44,312 nt of DNA from Planctomycetota bacterium (lineage in GTDB: Bacteria; Planctomycetota; Planctomycetia; Pirellulales; JADFKK01). Under the pieces are notes generated by a model that did not search any database, was not told where the DNA came from, and saw only the letters and a list, made by a program, of their open reading frames with translations. Both the position numbers and the translations under genes were made by a program. Position 1 is the stretch's first letter. Each line of letters begins with the position of its first letter. Of the stretch, positions 1-8,284 are shown piece after piece. The stretch lies in the NCBI GenBank assembly GCA_022564995.1, contig JADFKK010000019.1, forward strand, positions 1-44,312, read 5' to 3'.

Positions 1-381
1 TTTCGCAGCACCGCGGTCGTGACCGAGGTCGCCTATTTACAGCTCGGCGATTTGCACGTCGCCTGCATCCCGGGCGAGCTCTATCCCGAGCTGGTGTACG
101 GCAAGTTTCAAGACCCGGTCGATCCGGCGGCCGACTTTCCCAAGGCGCCGCTGGAGCCGACCGTGATGAAATCGCTGCCGGGCGAGCGAGTGCTCGTTTT
201 CGGCCTGGCCAACGACGAGATCGGCTACATCATCCCCAAGCGACAGTGGGACGCCAAAGCGCCGTATTGCTACGGCCGCAAGAAGTCGCAATACGGCGAG
301 ATCAACAGTTGCGGATCGGAGGTCGCCCCGATTATCATGAAAGCCCTGGCCGATCGCGTGCGCGAAGCCGGTGAAAAGTGA
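1..381 (+). CDS. Neutral/alkaline ceramidase-like protein, C-terminal fragment
   Basis: The reading frame is open from base 1 and ends at a TGA at 379-381, so this is the last ~126 codons of a gene that starts outside the window. A GTG at 19 could be read as a start, but the frame continues upstream without a stop and the fragment has no N-terminal features. Visible motifs are a GELYPELVYG segment, a FGLANDEIGYIIPKRQWD segment and a CYGRKKSQYGE segment near the end. These resemble the C-terminal part of the neutral/alkaline non-lysosomal ceramidase-like proteins common in planctomycetes. Members are usually exported and predicted to hydrolyse amide-linked lipids. The family call is from memory of these motifs and the catalytic region is not in view. 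Confidence 0.55.
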   Translation, partial: FRSTAVVTEVAYLQLGDLHVACIPGELYPELVYGKFQDPVDPAADFPKAPLEPTVMKSLPGERVLVFGLANDEIGYIIPKRQWDAKAPYCYGRKKSQYGEINSCGSEVAPIIMKALADRVREAGEK

Positions 382-444
382 TTGACGGAAACTCCAAATA
401 TCCGCTTGCCGGATTAGCCGCGCAACACCGACTCAACACCAGCC

Positions 445-3414
445 ATGTCCACGCCCGCTCGCTACCGTTTTATCTTCTCGCTCGCTCTGGCGCTCGTCGG
501 CTCCCCAGTCTTCGAGCATGATTGCTCCGCCGAAGAGACAAAGCCGGCCTTCCGCAGCCCCGTATCCGCGAAGCAATCGCTCGCACATCTCCGGCTCGCT
601 CCCGGTTTGAAGATCGAACTGGCCGCCGCGGAGCCGCTTGTGATAGACCCGGTGGCGATTCGCTTCGACGAGCAGGGCCGCATGTGGGTCGTCGAGATGC
701 GCGACTATCCCGTCGGCCCGCCGAGGGGCAAGCCGCCGCAGTCGCGCATCCGCGTGTTGGTCGACCGCGACCGCGACGGGGTTTACGAGTCGGGCTGGAC
801 GTTCGCCGACCGCTTGATCTTCCCCACCGGCTTGCAGCCATGGAAGGGCGGAGTGTTTGTCACGCTGGCCGGTAAGCTCGTCTACATGAAAGACACCAAC
901 GGCGACGGGAAGGCGGACCATCGCGAGATCTGGTTTACCGGCTTCGCCCAGCAGAACGAACAACTGCGGGCCAATCATCCCCGGTTGGCTCCCGACGGTT
1001 ATATCTACGTCGCCAACGGGCTGCGCGGCGGAACGGTTGTTGATGCACGGAACAAAAAAGCCAAGCCGGTCTCGATCAGCGGACGCGATTTTCGCTTTCA
1101 TCCGATCAGCGGCCATTACGAAGCGGTCAGCGGTAACGGGCAATTTGGCCTCACGCTGGACGATTGGGGCAATCGTTTCGTCTGTAGCAATCGCCGCCCG
1201 CTGACGCATGTGGTGCTTGAAGGGCGTTACGTGCGGCGCAATCCGCTGTTGGCGCTGCCGGCGGTCGAGCACGACGTGGCGACCTCGGGAGCCGCATCGC
1301 GAATCTTTCCGATCAGCCGGGCCTGGACCACTTCGACGCTACACGCCGGCCAGTTCACGGCGGCCTGCGGAGTGCATATCTATCGCGGACAAGGGTTGGG
1401 AACGTCGTTTTACGGCAACGGCTTCACATGCGATCCAACCGGCAACCTGGTACATCGCGAGATTCTCTCGCCCAGCGGCGCCACGTTCACCGGCCGCCCG
1501 GCCCGCCGCGGTGTTGAGTTTCTTGCTTCGCCGGACACTTGGTTCCGGCCGGTCAATTTGCAAACCGGGCCTGACGGCGCGCTGTACGTCGTCGACATGT
1601 ACCGCGCGGTCATCGAACATCCGCAATGGGTTCCGGCCGAATTGAAGACGCGGACCGACACGCGCCACGGCGACGACCGGGGACGTATCTATCGGATTAC
1701 CGCATCGACAGCGAAGCCGGCAGGACAGGACAAGGCGGCTGCGTTGGCAGATCGCACTTCCGCCCAGTTGGTCGAGCTGCTCGACACGGACAATCCGTGG
1801 CAGCGCGAGACCGCCGCGCGGCTGCTGTTTGAGCGACAAGACGATTCCGTACGCGGGGCTCTGGAAACAATCGTCCATAAAGCCGCGACCGCTGGTCGCG
1901 CCCGCGCCCTGTGGTGTCTGAAAACTCTATCACCCGGCGGCAAGTCACTCAGCGATCAACTTCTTCTGGCGGCCCTCGCCGATGCCCATCCCCGCGTCCG
2001 CGAGCAAGCCGTGCGGCTGGCCGAGCAGCGGTTGAAGACGTCGAGGGCGCTTCGCCGCAGAGTCCTGCAACTGGCCGACGATCGAGACCCGCGATTGCGG
2101 TTTCAGGTGGCCCTGTCGATCGGCGAGCTGCAAGGTCCGGATGTCGTCAATCGCTTAGCCCGAATCGCCCTGGCCGGCGGCGCAGACCCTTGGGTCCGTC
2201 GAGCCGTCGCAACCGGAGCGGCCGGGCGAGCGCACCTACTGATCCGCACGATTATGAACGCCGAGTTGTTCAGCGAACTGCGGGGGCCGGCCAATCAGCG
2301 GCTGCTGGTGCGAGAACTGGCCGAGTTGGTCGGACGCGGCAAGAACGACGAGTCGGTGCGGCACGTGCTGGAGAACGCCGCCCAGCGCGCCGGGCGAGAC
2401 TCGCAAGGTCTCGGTCGTGCGGCGCTGCTCGGGCTGGTCGAAGGGCTGGCCCGTCGCGGCGGTTCGCTGAACGAGCAGCAAGCGAGTTCCGTGAAGACGC
2501 TGTTTGTCGACGCCGGCCGGATCGCCGTCGACGGAAGCGAAAGCCTGGCCAATCGCCGCTTGGCAATTGAGCTGCTGCAATACGCCCAAAGCTCCGCGGC
2601 GCTGAAGGTGTTGTTAACGATGGCCCGCGGCGAGCCGGTGCAGGCGCTACGGCTGGCCGCCATCGCCGCGGTGGGCCGTCATCGTGGCGACGAAATCGCG
2701 CCGGCATTGCTCGCCGATTTCCGCTCGCAAACCCCGGCCGTGCGACGGGCGATTCTCGACGCGATGATCGCCCGCGAAGCGACGGCGCTCAAACTGCTCG
2801 ACGAGATCGCCGCCAAGCGAATCAAGCCGGCCGAGATCGATCCGGTCCGCACGCGAGCGCTGGTCAAGCACGCCAGCGCGAAGGTAAAGCAGCGAGCCAA
2901 GGCCCTTTTCGCCGCGGCCGTGCCGGCGGATCGCGCCAAGGTGCTCAAGCAGTATCAGCCGGTTTTGACAATGAAAGCCGACGCATTGCGGGGCCGGGCT
3001 GTGTTTACCAAGACCTGCGCCACCTGCCACAAGATCGGAAACATCGGCGTCAACGTCGCGCCCGACATCGCCGATTCCCGCACCAAAACGCCGGCGCAGT
3101 TATTAACCGACATTCTGCAACCCAACCGGGCCATCGACGCCAACTACATCGGTTACTCGGTCATCACCACCGACGGAAAAATCCACGAAGGCATCATCAA
3201 AGCTGAAACGGCCCAGTCGATCACCCTCGGCCTGCCGGAAGGCAAAACCCTCACCCTGCTGCGCCGCGACATCCAGCAGCTTCGCAGCAGCGGCGTCTCG
3301 CTGATGCCCGAGGGCCTGGAAAAAAACATCAATCCCCAGCAGATGGCCGACCTGATCTCGTTCATCAAGAACTGGCGGTATCTGGACGGAGCGGTGCCCT
3401 TGCGGGGAAAATAG
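445..3414 (+). CDS. PVC-type heme-binding CxxCH protein (membrane-bound dehydrogenase domain, HEAT repeats, cytochrome c)
   Basis: 989 residues starting at ATG 445, with an N-terminal hydrophobic signal (residues ~8-25). Residues ~45-420 match the planctomycete/verrucomicrobial putative dehydrogenase propeller domain (TIGR02604 type), with the opening segment GLKIELAAAEPLVIDPVAI and the MWVVEMRDYP motif. Residues ~430-830 are helical HEAT-like repeats rich in RxxA and L. The C-terminus is a cytochrome c module of TIGR02603 type: the heme site CATCH is at residues 858-862, and a likely axial Met lies in SLMPEGLEK. It is expected to act outside the cytoplasmic membrane, probably in oxidation of carbohydrate-derived compounds; the substrate cannot be read from the sequence. 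Length and domain order are normal for the family. It is separated by 63 bases from the preceding gene and may be cotranscribed with it. Confidence 0.9.
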   Translation: MSTPARYRFIFSLALALVGSPVFEHDCSAEETKPAFRSPVSAKQSLAHLRLAPGLKIELAAAEPLVIDPVAIRFDEQGRMWVVEMRDYPVGPPRGKPPQSRIRVLVDRDRDGVYESGWTFADRLIFPTGLQPWKGGVFVTLAGKLVYMKDTNGDGKADHREIWFTGFAQQNEQLRANHPRLAPDGYIYVANGLRGGTVVDARNKKAKPVSISGRDFRFHPISGHYEAVSGNGQFGLTLDDWGNRFVCSNRRPLTHVVLEGRYVRRNPLLALPAVEHDVATSGAASRIFPISRAWTTSTLHAGQFTAACGVHIYRGQGLGTSFYGNGFTCDPTGNLVHREILSPSGATFTGRPARRGVEFLASPDTWFRPVNLQTGPDGALYVVDMYRAVIEHPQWVPAELKTRTDTRHGDDRGRIYRITASTAKPAGQDKAAALADRTSAQLVELLDTDNPWQRETAARLLFERQDDSVRGALETIVHKAATAGRARALWCLKTLSPGGKSLSDQLLLAALADAHPRVREQAVRLAEQRLKTSRALRRRVLQLADDRDPRLRFQVALSIGELQGPDVVNRLARIALAGGADPWVRRAVATGAAGRAHLLIRTIMNAELFSELRGPANQRLLVRELAELVGRGKNDESVRHVLENAAQRAGRDSQGLGRAALLGLVEGLARRGGSLNEQQASSVKTLFVDAGRIAVDGSESLANRRLAIELLQYAQSSAALKVLLTMARGEPVQALRLAAIAAVGRHRGDEIAPALLADFRSQTPAVRRAILDAMIAREATALKLLDEIAAKRIKPAEIDPVRTRALVKHASAKVKQRAKALFAAAVPADRAKVLKQYQPVLTMKADALRGRAVFTKTCATCHKIGNIGVNVAPDIADSRTKTPAQLLTDILQPNRAIDANYIGYSVITTDGKIHEGIIKAETAQSITLGLPEGKTLTLLRRDIQQLRSSGVSLMPEGLEKNINPQQMADLISFIKNWRYLDGAVPLRGK

Positions 3415-3820
3415 CCGGCAACTTATCGTCCATTCCGGATGAACCGTGCGTATCCGCACACCTTAGTGTGACTACAGTGCCCGGTCTCGAAGACCGATGC
3501 CGTGCAAGGCGTTCGGAGACTAGGGACTGGGGACTGGGGACTAGCGACACATTGCTTCCGACTCGTCCAGTCCCCAGTCTCCAGCCCCCAGTCTCCTACT
3601 TCTCGGAAAACGATCGGGCCAGGCGCGTTTTCTATCCATCAAAGCCGCTGACGGCCTAGTACTGTTGTGTTAGTGAGCCGTGCTGTCAAAATTCCCGCCG
3701 AAACGAGCGGCTGGCCCCGGCCAAATCCGAATGGCCCGGCTGGCACGCGGATTGCGATGTTGAACCCTCGTGTGACGGCCTTGCCGGCCAAAGACAGATC
3801 AACTCTCGCGGAGCCTTCCC
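3415..3820. other. Intergenic region, 406 bases
   Basis: No convincing gene is present. It holds the GACTGGGGACT palindrome at 3516-3597 and, at its right end, the leader of the hemerythrin gene with a GGAG ribosome binding site about 11 bases before the ATG at 3821. Short open frames here (for example 3468-3659) translate the palindrome and have no recognisable protein features. Confidence 0.6.
3516..3597. repeat. Imperfect inverted repeat, GACTGGGGACT family
   Basis: The left arm (3516-3546) has runs of GGGACTGGGGACT. The right arm (3565-3597) is the approximate reverse complement, CCAGTCCCCAGTCTCC followed by a second CCCCCAGTCTCC. Read from its outer end, the right arm begins GTAGGAGACTGGG, so it shares the GTAG foot seen on other palindromes in this window. 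It is extragenic and codirectional with both flanking genes. Confidence 0.7.
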
Positions 3821-4444
3821 ATGCAATCGCTACAAATCCTCAAAGACGAACACGAAGTCATCATCCGAGTGTTGGATCTGCTCGAACGCTCGGTCGATCT
3901 CTTGCAACACAACGAGCCGATCCCCCGCGGTTTTCGCCGCTGGGTTGTTGAGTTTTCGCGCGAGTTCGCCGATCGCTGCCATCACGGCAAGGAAGAGGAC
4001 TTGCTGTTTCCGCTGCTGGAAAGCCGGGGCATTCCCCGCGAGATGGGGCCGATCGGCTGCATGCTCAAAGAGCACATAACCGGCCGCGAGTGCGTGAATA
4101 AAATGGAGGATGCCATCGCCGCCCGCCCGCGCGACAACGTCGCCTTCGCCACCGCGGCGCTGCAGTTCGTAGCGCTGCTGCGGGAGCACATCTTCAAGGA
4201 GAACAACGTCCTGTTCGAGATGGCCTCGCATTGCCTCAGCGCCGAAGACGATGCCCAACTTGTCCAGCAATACACGGCCCTCCAATGCGAACACAACGGC
4301 GGCAGCCAGAAGCGCCGCTTCCGCGACGAACTCGACCAGTGGGAAGCCGAGTTCGCCCGCACAGAAGGATTTGGAACAGAAGGTCACGAAGGTCGCAAAG
4401 GACAGGAGCAGCCTGGCTCAGGGAGTTTTCTCTTCACGACTTAA
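3821..4444 (+). CDS. Hemerythrin HHE domain-containing protein
   Basis: 207 residues starting at ATG 3821, with GGAG upstream. The first ~185 residues form a four-helix HHE cation-binding domain. Candidate di-iron ligands are H10 and the H-H-G-K-E-E cluster of helix 2 (CHHGKEEDLLFP), then KEHITGRE and LREHIFKENNVLF in the later helices. The family binds O2 or NO or senses oxygen or iron; no output domain is attached. The gene converges with the sulfatase, with 119 bases between the stops. The last ~25 residues (from about EGFGTEGHEGRK) are low in complexity and come from an AAGGTCACGAAGGTCGCAAAG-like stretch that resembles intergenic repeats. The C-terminus may therefore be a later extension into repeat DNA. 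Confidence 0.85.
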   Translation: MQSLQILKDEHEVIIRVLDLLERSVDLLQHNEPIPRGFRRWVVEFSREFADRCHHGKEEDLLFPLLESRGIPREMGPIGCMLKEHITGRECVNKMEDAIAARPRDNVAFATAALQFVALLREHIFKENNVLFEMASHCLSAEDDAQLVQQYTALQCEHNGGSQKRRFRDELDQWEAEFARTEGFGTEGHEGRKGQEQPGSGSFLFTT

Positions 4445-4563
4445 TGACATCTCAACCGAGCATGAATACGCGCCACGGCGGGAATTATCGGGGCAAGTCG
4501 ACAGCCTGTTTGATTCGCGTAGATTCGCGGGCAACCGTTTGTTTCAGGTTCATCCGATTTAGG

Positions 4564-5961
4564 TCATTTCTTCTTACTGGGCATCGGCGCGCCGGTCGCT
4601 TTGCGCCAGGCGAGTAGTTTTTCGTGCAGCTTGTCGCGCATGGCAGGATTGCTCTCGGCGAGGTTCGTTTTTTCGCCGATGTCGTCTTTCAGGTTGTACA
4701 GCTCCAGCCGGCCGGTCTCGAAAAACTCGATGAGTTTCCAATCGCCGGCGCGGATGGAGCCGGCGGGGGTGGTGCGCCAGGTGCTGCCGTCGTTGCGGGC
4801 TTGCAGATAGCCGGGGAAGTGCCAGAAGATGGCGTCGCGCCGGGTGGTTTTGCCGGTGAGCAGCGGGCGGATGCTTTGGCCGTCGAGCAGACGCGGTTTC
4901 TTTCCGCCGGCGATCTCGGCCAGCGTCGGATAGAAATCGACGCTGTTGACCGGAGTATCGCAGCGGCTGGCTTTTTCAACGACGCCGGGCCAGCGGACGA
5001 TCATCGGCACGCGGACGCCGCCTTCGTAGAGCATGCCTTTGCCGCCACGCAGCGGCGTCTGCATCGTGATTTCGCGAGCGCCGTCGATGCCGATTGCCCG
5101 ATATCCGCCGACGCCGCCGTTGTCGGAATAGAAAATCACCAGCGTGTTGTCGGCCAGCTTGAGCCGGTCGAGGGTGGCGAGAATCCGCCCCACCCCGTTG
5201 TCCATCGTTTCGATCATCGCCGCATACTTAGGATTGCGATGCCCGCCATGCGGCTTGCGGGCCGCGTACTTGGCGGCGACCTCGGGCTTGGCCTGAATCG
5301 GCGTGTGGACCGCGTAATACGGCAGGTAGATGAAGAAGCGGTCATGGCGGTGTTTCTCGATAATGCCCACCGCCTCGGCCGACAGCCGGTCGGTCAGACA
5401 CTCGCCCTGCGGCCCGCTGGGAAGCTGCTTGTTGTTATACGGGCTGAAGTATCCACCCCGCGGCGAGCCCGAGCGATTTCCGCCGAAGTTATAGTCGAAC
5501 CCCTGCTCCTTCGGCCCAGCCTCGCCCGGCGCGCCGAGATGCCACTTGCCGAAATGGGCCGTAACGTAGCCGGCTCCGCTGAGCGATTCGGCCAGCGTGA
5601 CGTATTTCGGATCGAGCGTCGTCTTATTCGCCGCCGGAGTCAGCTTGCGGAATTTCGCCTTGCCGCGGGCGCCCGATCCGACCGTATAAACCCCGTGCCT
5701 TGGCGTGTACAGCCCGCTCATCAAACAGGCCCTCGTCGGCGCACAGTTCGGCCCGCAGGAGTAAGCCGACGTGAACCGCATTCCCTCGCGAGCCAGCCGG
5801 TCGATGTTCGGCGTCTGGTAATACTTCGACCCGAAACAGCCCAAATCGGTCCAGCCGAGGTCATCGGCGACGATCAGGATGATGTTCGGTTTCTTTTCGG
5901 CGGCGCTGGCGAAGGGGGCCAGCCCGAGGAGGACGAGAAACGTGAGAGGTAGTCGGATCAT
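4564..5961 (-). CDS. Secreted sulfatase (arylsulfatase A-like)
   Basis: 465 residues with a cleavable signal peptide (MIRLPLTFLVLLGLAPFASA). The sulfatase fold opens with PNIILIVADDLGW, giving metal-binding Asp33 and Asp34. The catalytic signature CAPTR starts at Cys73, the residue converted to formylglycine by a sulfatase-modifying enzyme encoded elsewhere. The GKWHLG motif and a YSDNGG metal-site motif are also present. The family hydrolyses sulfate esters, in planctomycetes mostly on sulfated polysaccharides; the substrate here is unknown. Length is normal and all core residues appear intact. It is transcribed towards the hemerythrin gene and is not in an obvious operon. Confidence 0.95.
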   Translation of the reverse strand: MIRLPLTFLVLLGLAPFASAAEKKPNIILIVADDLGWTDLGCFGSKYYQTPNIDRLAREGMRFTSAYSCGPNCAPTRACLMSGLYTPRHGVYTVGSGARGKAKFRKLTPAANKTTLDPKYVTLAESLSGAGYVTAHFGKWHLGAPGEAGPKEQGFDYNFGGNRSGSPRGGYFSPYNNKQLPSGPQGECLTDRLSAEAVGIIEKHRHDRFFIYLPYYAVHTPIQAKPEVAAKYAARKPHGGHRNPKYAAMIETMDNGVGRILATLDRLKLADNTLVIFYSDNGGVGGYRAIGIDGAREITMQTPLRGGKGMLYEGGVRVPMIVRWPGVVEKASRCDTPVNSVDFYPTLAEIAGGKKPRLLDGQSIRPLLTGKTTRRDAIFWHFPGYLQARNDGSTWRTTPAGSIRAGDWKLIEFFETGRLELYNLKDDIGEKTNLAESNPAMRDKLHEKLLAWRKATGAPMPSKKK

Positions 5962-6230
5962 GGTTGAAATGCCTCGCCAGGTTATGAATGGACCGTTTAT
6001 CAGCGAATCGAATACCCTGTGCCGTCGTTTGATTCTAACTGCCTGCGGATCGATTCGCCACTCGTTCGTGCCGCTATCGCAGATTGGTTGCCGGATGACG
6101 GTGTTTTCACGGCTTGTCTTTCAGCGAGAAGAATCGCTGCAATCGGTGCGACCATTGCCGAGCCGATAGCATGGTACGTTTTCCATAGGGAGACCGCTCA
6201 TTCGCCCGCCAGATTTTTTCGAGGCCCGCC

Positions 6231-6608
6231 ATGCAGGAATTGATGGTTGCGACCGACGACCGTATTGACGATTCCTCCGCGCTTCCGCCGGTGATCGTTG
6301 CGCCAATCGGCCAGTCAACCGACTTGGTCGAAGCGCCGGCCCCGCCAACGACCCTCACGATCCAGATTGACCCGCGGGTGCTGGCTTGGCTGAACCACCG
6401 GGGTATCGTCGTAGCGATTCTGCTGACGTGCGGTCCGCTCGGCCTGCCGGCGTTGTGGTTTTCTCCCCGCTTCTCGAAAACGTCGAAGATCGTCATCAGC
6501 GTGCTGCTGTTCGCCGCCACCGTCGTCGCCCCGTTGGCCCTGAGTTGGTATTGGCTCGACGTGGCCGTCCGTCCGGTACTCGATGCACTGACATCGGCCG
6601 GACGCTGA
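6231..6608 (+). CDS. Small membrane protein with two predicted helices, function unknown
   Basis: 125 residues from ATG 6231. The first ~50 residues are polar and Pro/Ala-rich with no signal peptide. Two hydrophobic segments follow: VVAILLTCGPLGLPALWF (residues ~61-78) and IVISVLLFAATVVAPLALSWYW (~87-108). Between them lies a basic FSPRFSKTSK loop, which predicts a hairpin in the cytoplasmic membrane. I recognise the GPLGLPALWFSP/SKTSKI pattern as recurrent in planctomycete hypothetical proteins but know no function for it. The 269 bases upstream hold no other gene. Downstream is a double palindrome and then the interrupted esterase. Confidence 0.7.
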   Translation: MQELMVATDDRIDDSSALPPVIVAPIGQSTDLVEAPAPPTTLTIQIDPRVLAWLNHRGIVVAILLTCGPLGLPALWFSPRFSKTSKIVISVLLFAATVVAPLALSWYWLDVAVRPVLDALTSAGR

Positions 6609-6624
6609 ACGGCGGGCGAAAGTG

Positions 6625-6691
6625 GGGCAGGTTTCCTAACCTGCCATCGGCAAGGCGTGGACTACATCCCGGCAGGTTAGGAAACCTGCCC
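6625..6691. repeat. Double-hairpin palindrome, GCAGGTTTCCTAACCTGC family (copy 1, full)
   Basis: Two 21-base arms at 6625-6645 and 6671-6691 are perfect reverse complements around a 25-base spacer. Each arm is itself a hairpin, GCAGGTT-TCCT-AACCTGC. The right arm ends CCTAC, that is GTAG at the outer foot. Related copies lie at 25846-25865 (one arm) and 42253-42320 (two arms). Confidence 0.9.
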
Positions 6692-6788
6692 TACATCGTC
6701 GGCATCTGGCAATTCTCGCGGCAGTTGGTCACAATGACGGCTCACCCACCACGCCCACGCTAATCATTTTTTTCAGGAGCCCTATCCA

Positions 6789-8048
6789 ATGAAAACGCTC
6801 TGCTCATTTTCGCTGTCTGCCGCCGTGCTGTTGTGCGGCGTTTTGCCTGCATCGGCCCAAATCAACTACGACGAAGCGAAGATTCCTAAGTACACGCTGC
6901 CCGATCCGCTGGTGAGCAGCGACGGCCAGCGCGTTAAGGATGTGAAGACCTGGCAAACCAAGCGGCGGCCGGAAATTTTGAAGATGTTTCAGACGCAGAT
7001 GTACGGACGCAGCCCGGGGCGGCCGAAGTAGATGAGCTTCGAGGTTACGTCGGTTGACAAGAAGGCGTTGGGCGGCAAGGCGATTCGAAAACAAGTGACG
7101 ATCCACTTAGGCGGCCCCAAGGGCAAGGGGCCGGCGATCAACGTACTGATCTATCTGCCGGCGAATGCCAAGGAGCCCGTGCCGACTTTCGTAGGGTTGA
7201 ACTTCGGCGGCAATCAACTGGTTCACACCGACCCCGGCATTACGCCCACCAAGAATTGGGTCGGCAGCAAACGCAAGAAGAGCCCGCGCGGCGCGGCGGC
7301 CGGGCGTTGGCAGGTCGAGAAGGTCGTGGGGCGCGGTTACGCAATCGCCACGGCCTATTACGGCGACATCGACCCGGACTTTGACGACGGCTTTAAGAAC
7401 GGCGTTCACCCGCTGTTTTACAAGAAGGGTCAAACCAAACCGGCCGACGATGAGTGGGGCTCGATTAGCGCCTGGGCCTGGGGGCTGAGCCGGATCATGG
7501 ATTACTTCGAGACCGACGCGATGATCGATCACAAGCACGTGGCGGTGCTGGGCCATTCGCGGCTCGGCAAGACGTCGCTGTGGGCGGGGGCGCAAGACGA
7601 ACGCTTCGCCCTGGTCATCTCCAACGATTCCGGCTGCGGCGGGGCGGCGCTCAACCGGCGGGCGTTCGGCGAGACCCTCAAGGTGATCAACACGGCGTTC
7701 CCGCACTGGTTCTGCGGCAACTTCAAGAAGTACAACAACAACGAATCCGCCCTGCCCTTCGATCAACACATGCTGATCGCCCTGATGGCGCCCCGCCCGG
7801 TCTACATCGCCAGCGCCGCGGAAGACCGCTGGGCCGATCCCCACGGCGAGTTTCTCTCCGGCCTGCACGCCAACGGCGTCTACCGTCTGTTCGGCAAGAC
7901 CGGCCTGCCGGCCGACAAGATGCCCGCGGTCGATCGGCCGGTCCACGGCACCATCGGCTATCACATCCGCAGCGGCAAGCACAACGTCACCGATTTCGAT
8001 TGGGAGCAGTATCTGAAGTTCGCGGACAAGCACTTCGGGCGGAAGTAG
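6789..8048 (+). pseudogene. Glucuronoyl esterase / acetylxylan esterase-like (CE15-like), interrupted by an in-frame TAG
   Basis: Two open frames in the same phase are separated only by a TAG at 7029-7031: 6789-7031 (80 codons, with signal peptide [23 protein letters not shown]) and 7032-8048 (338 codons). The junction reads [19 protein letters not shown], and homologous text would run straight through. The C-terminal part is an alpha/beta hydrolase with the nucleophile elbow GHSRLGK, a downstream [11 protein letters not shown] acidic segment and a [11 protein letters not shown] segment likely to carry the catalytic His. These are the hallmarks of the secreted carbohydrate-esterase family related to 4-O-methylglucuronoyl methylesterases. 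Joined, the protein would be ~419 residues, normal for the family. Reinitiation at ATG 7032 would give a protein without export signal. A decayed gene, a read-through codon or a base error are all possible; one substitution restores the frame. Confidence 0.8.
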
Positions 8049-8053
8049 ATTGT

Positions 8054-8074
8054 GGCATGCGGAGCATGCCCTAC
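8054..8074. repeat. Single-hairpin palindrome, GGCATGC-GGA-GCATGCC
   Basis: A perfect 7-base stem (8054-8060 and 8064-8070) with a three-base loop, ending CTAC at 8071-8074. It follows the TAG stop of the esterase (8046-8048), which itself lies in a GTAG. It looks like one unit of the same GTAG-footed class as the other palindromes and is close in sequence to the GGCACGC family at 31691. Confidence 0.65.
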
Positions 8075-8090
8075 GGGAAAGTGGTACACC

Positions 8091-8172
8091 ATGAATTCCG
8101 ACGAAATGGATCGCATCTTGCGGCATACGCTGGCCGATTTTCGGTTGTCGCGAAGTCAGCGGAACTTTCTTT
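8091..8172 (+). pseudogene. Possible 5' gene fragment (MNSDEMDRILRHTLADFRLSRSQRN)
   Basis: An ATG at 8091 is preceded by a GGGAAAG ribosome-binding-like sequence. It opens an amphipathic, normal-looking coding stretch of about 27 codons (MNSDEMDRILRHTLADFRLS and on). After about 8165 the sequence turns into the promoter element of the next gene and the frame becomes meaningless. I read this as the retained start of a gene whose remainder was lost when the downstream promoter region arrived or the locus was deleted. The family is not identified, and chance coding is possible. Confidence 0.35.
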
Positions 8173-8181
8173 CACCGCGTG

Positions 8182-8211
8182 TTGGCATTCTCGGCCACGG
8201 GGCGGTAGAAT
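8182..8211 (+). promoter_or_regulatory. Putative promoter of the LEPR protease gene, shared with the next LEPR gene
   Basis: TTGGCA (8182-8187), an 18-base spacer and TAGAAT (8206-8211) fit a housekeeping-type promoter 73 bases before the TTG start. The same 30 bases recur at 12315-12344 with three differences, and the spacer is conserved as well as the two boxes. Confidence 0.6.
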
Positions 8212-8284
8212 GGCTCCACGGAGACGATCCGTTGGGGTCGTCTGAATCGCCTGGCGGTTATTCTGCCGCACGGAAACGGAGACG

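Noticed and set aside
4624..5952. Long open frame (442 codons) on the plus strand opposite the sulfatase
   Set aside because: It mirrors a well-conserved sulfatase gene on the other strand, its translation is Arg/Ala/Asp-rich with no domain, and such antisense frames are expected at this GC content.
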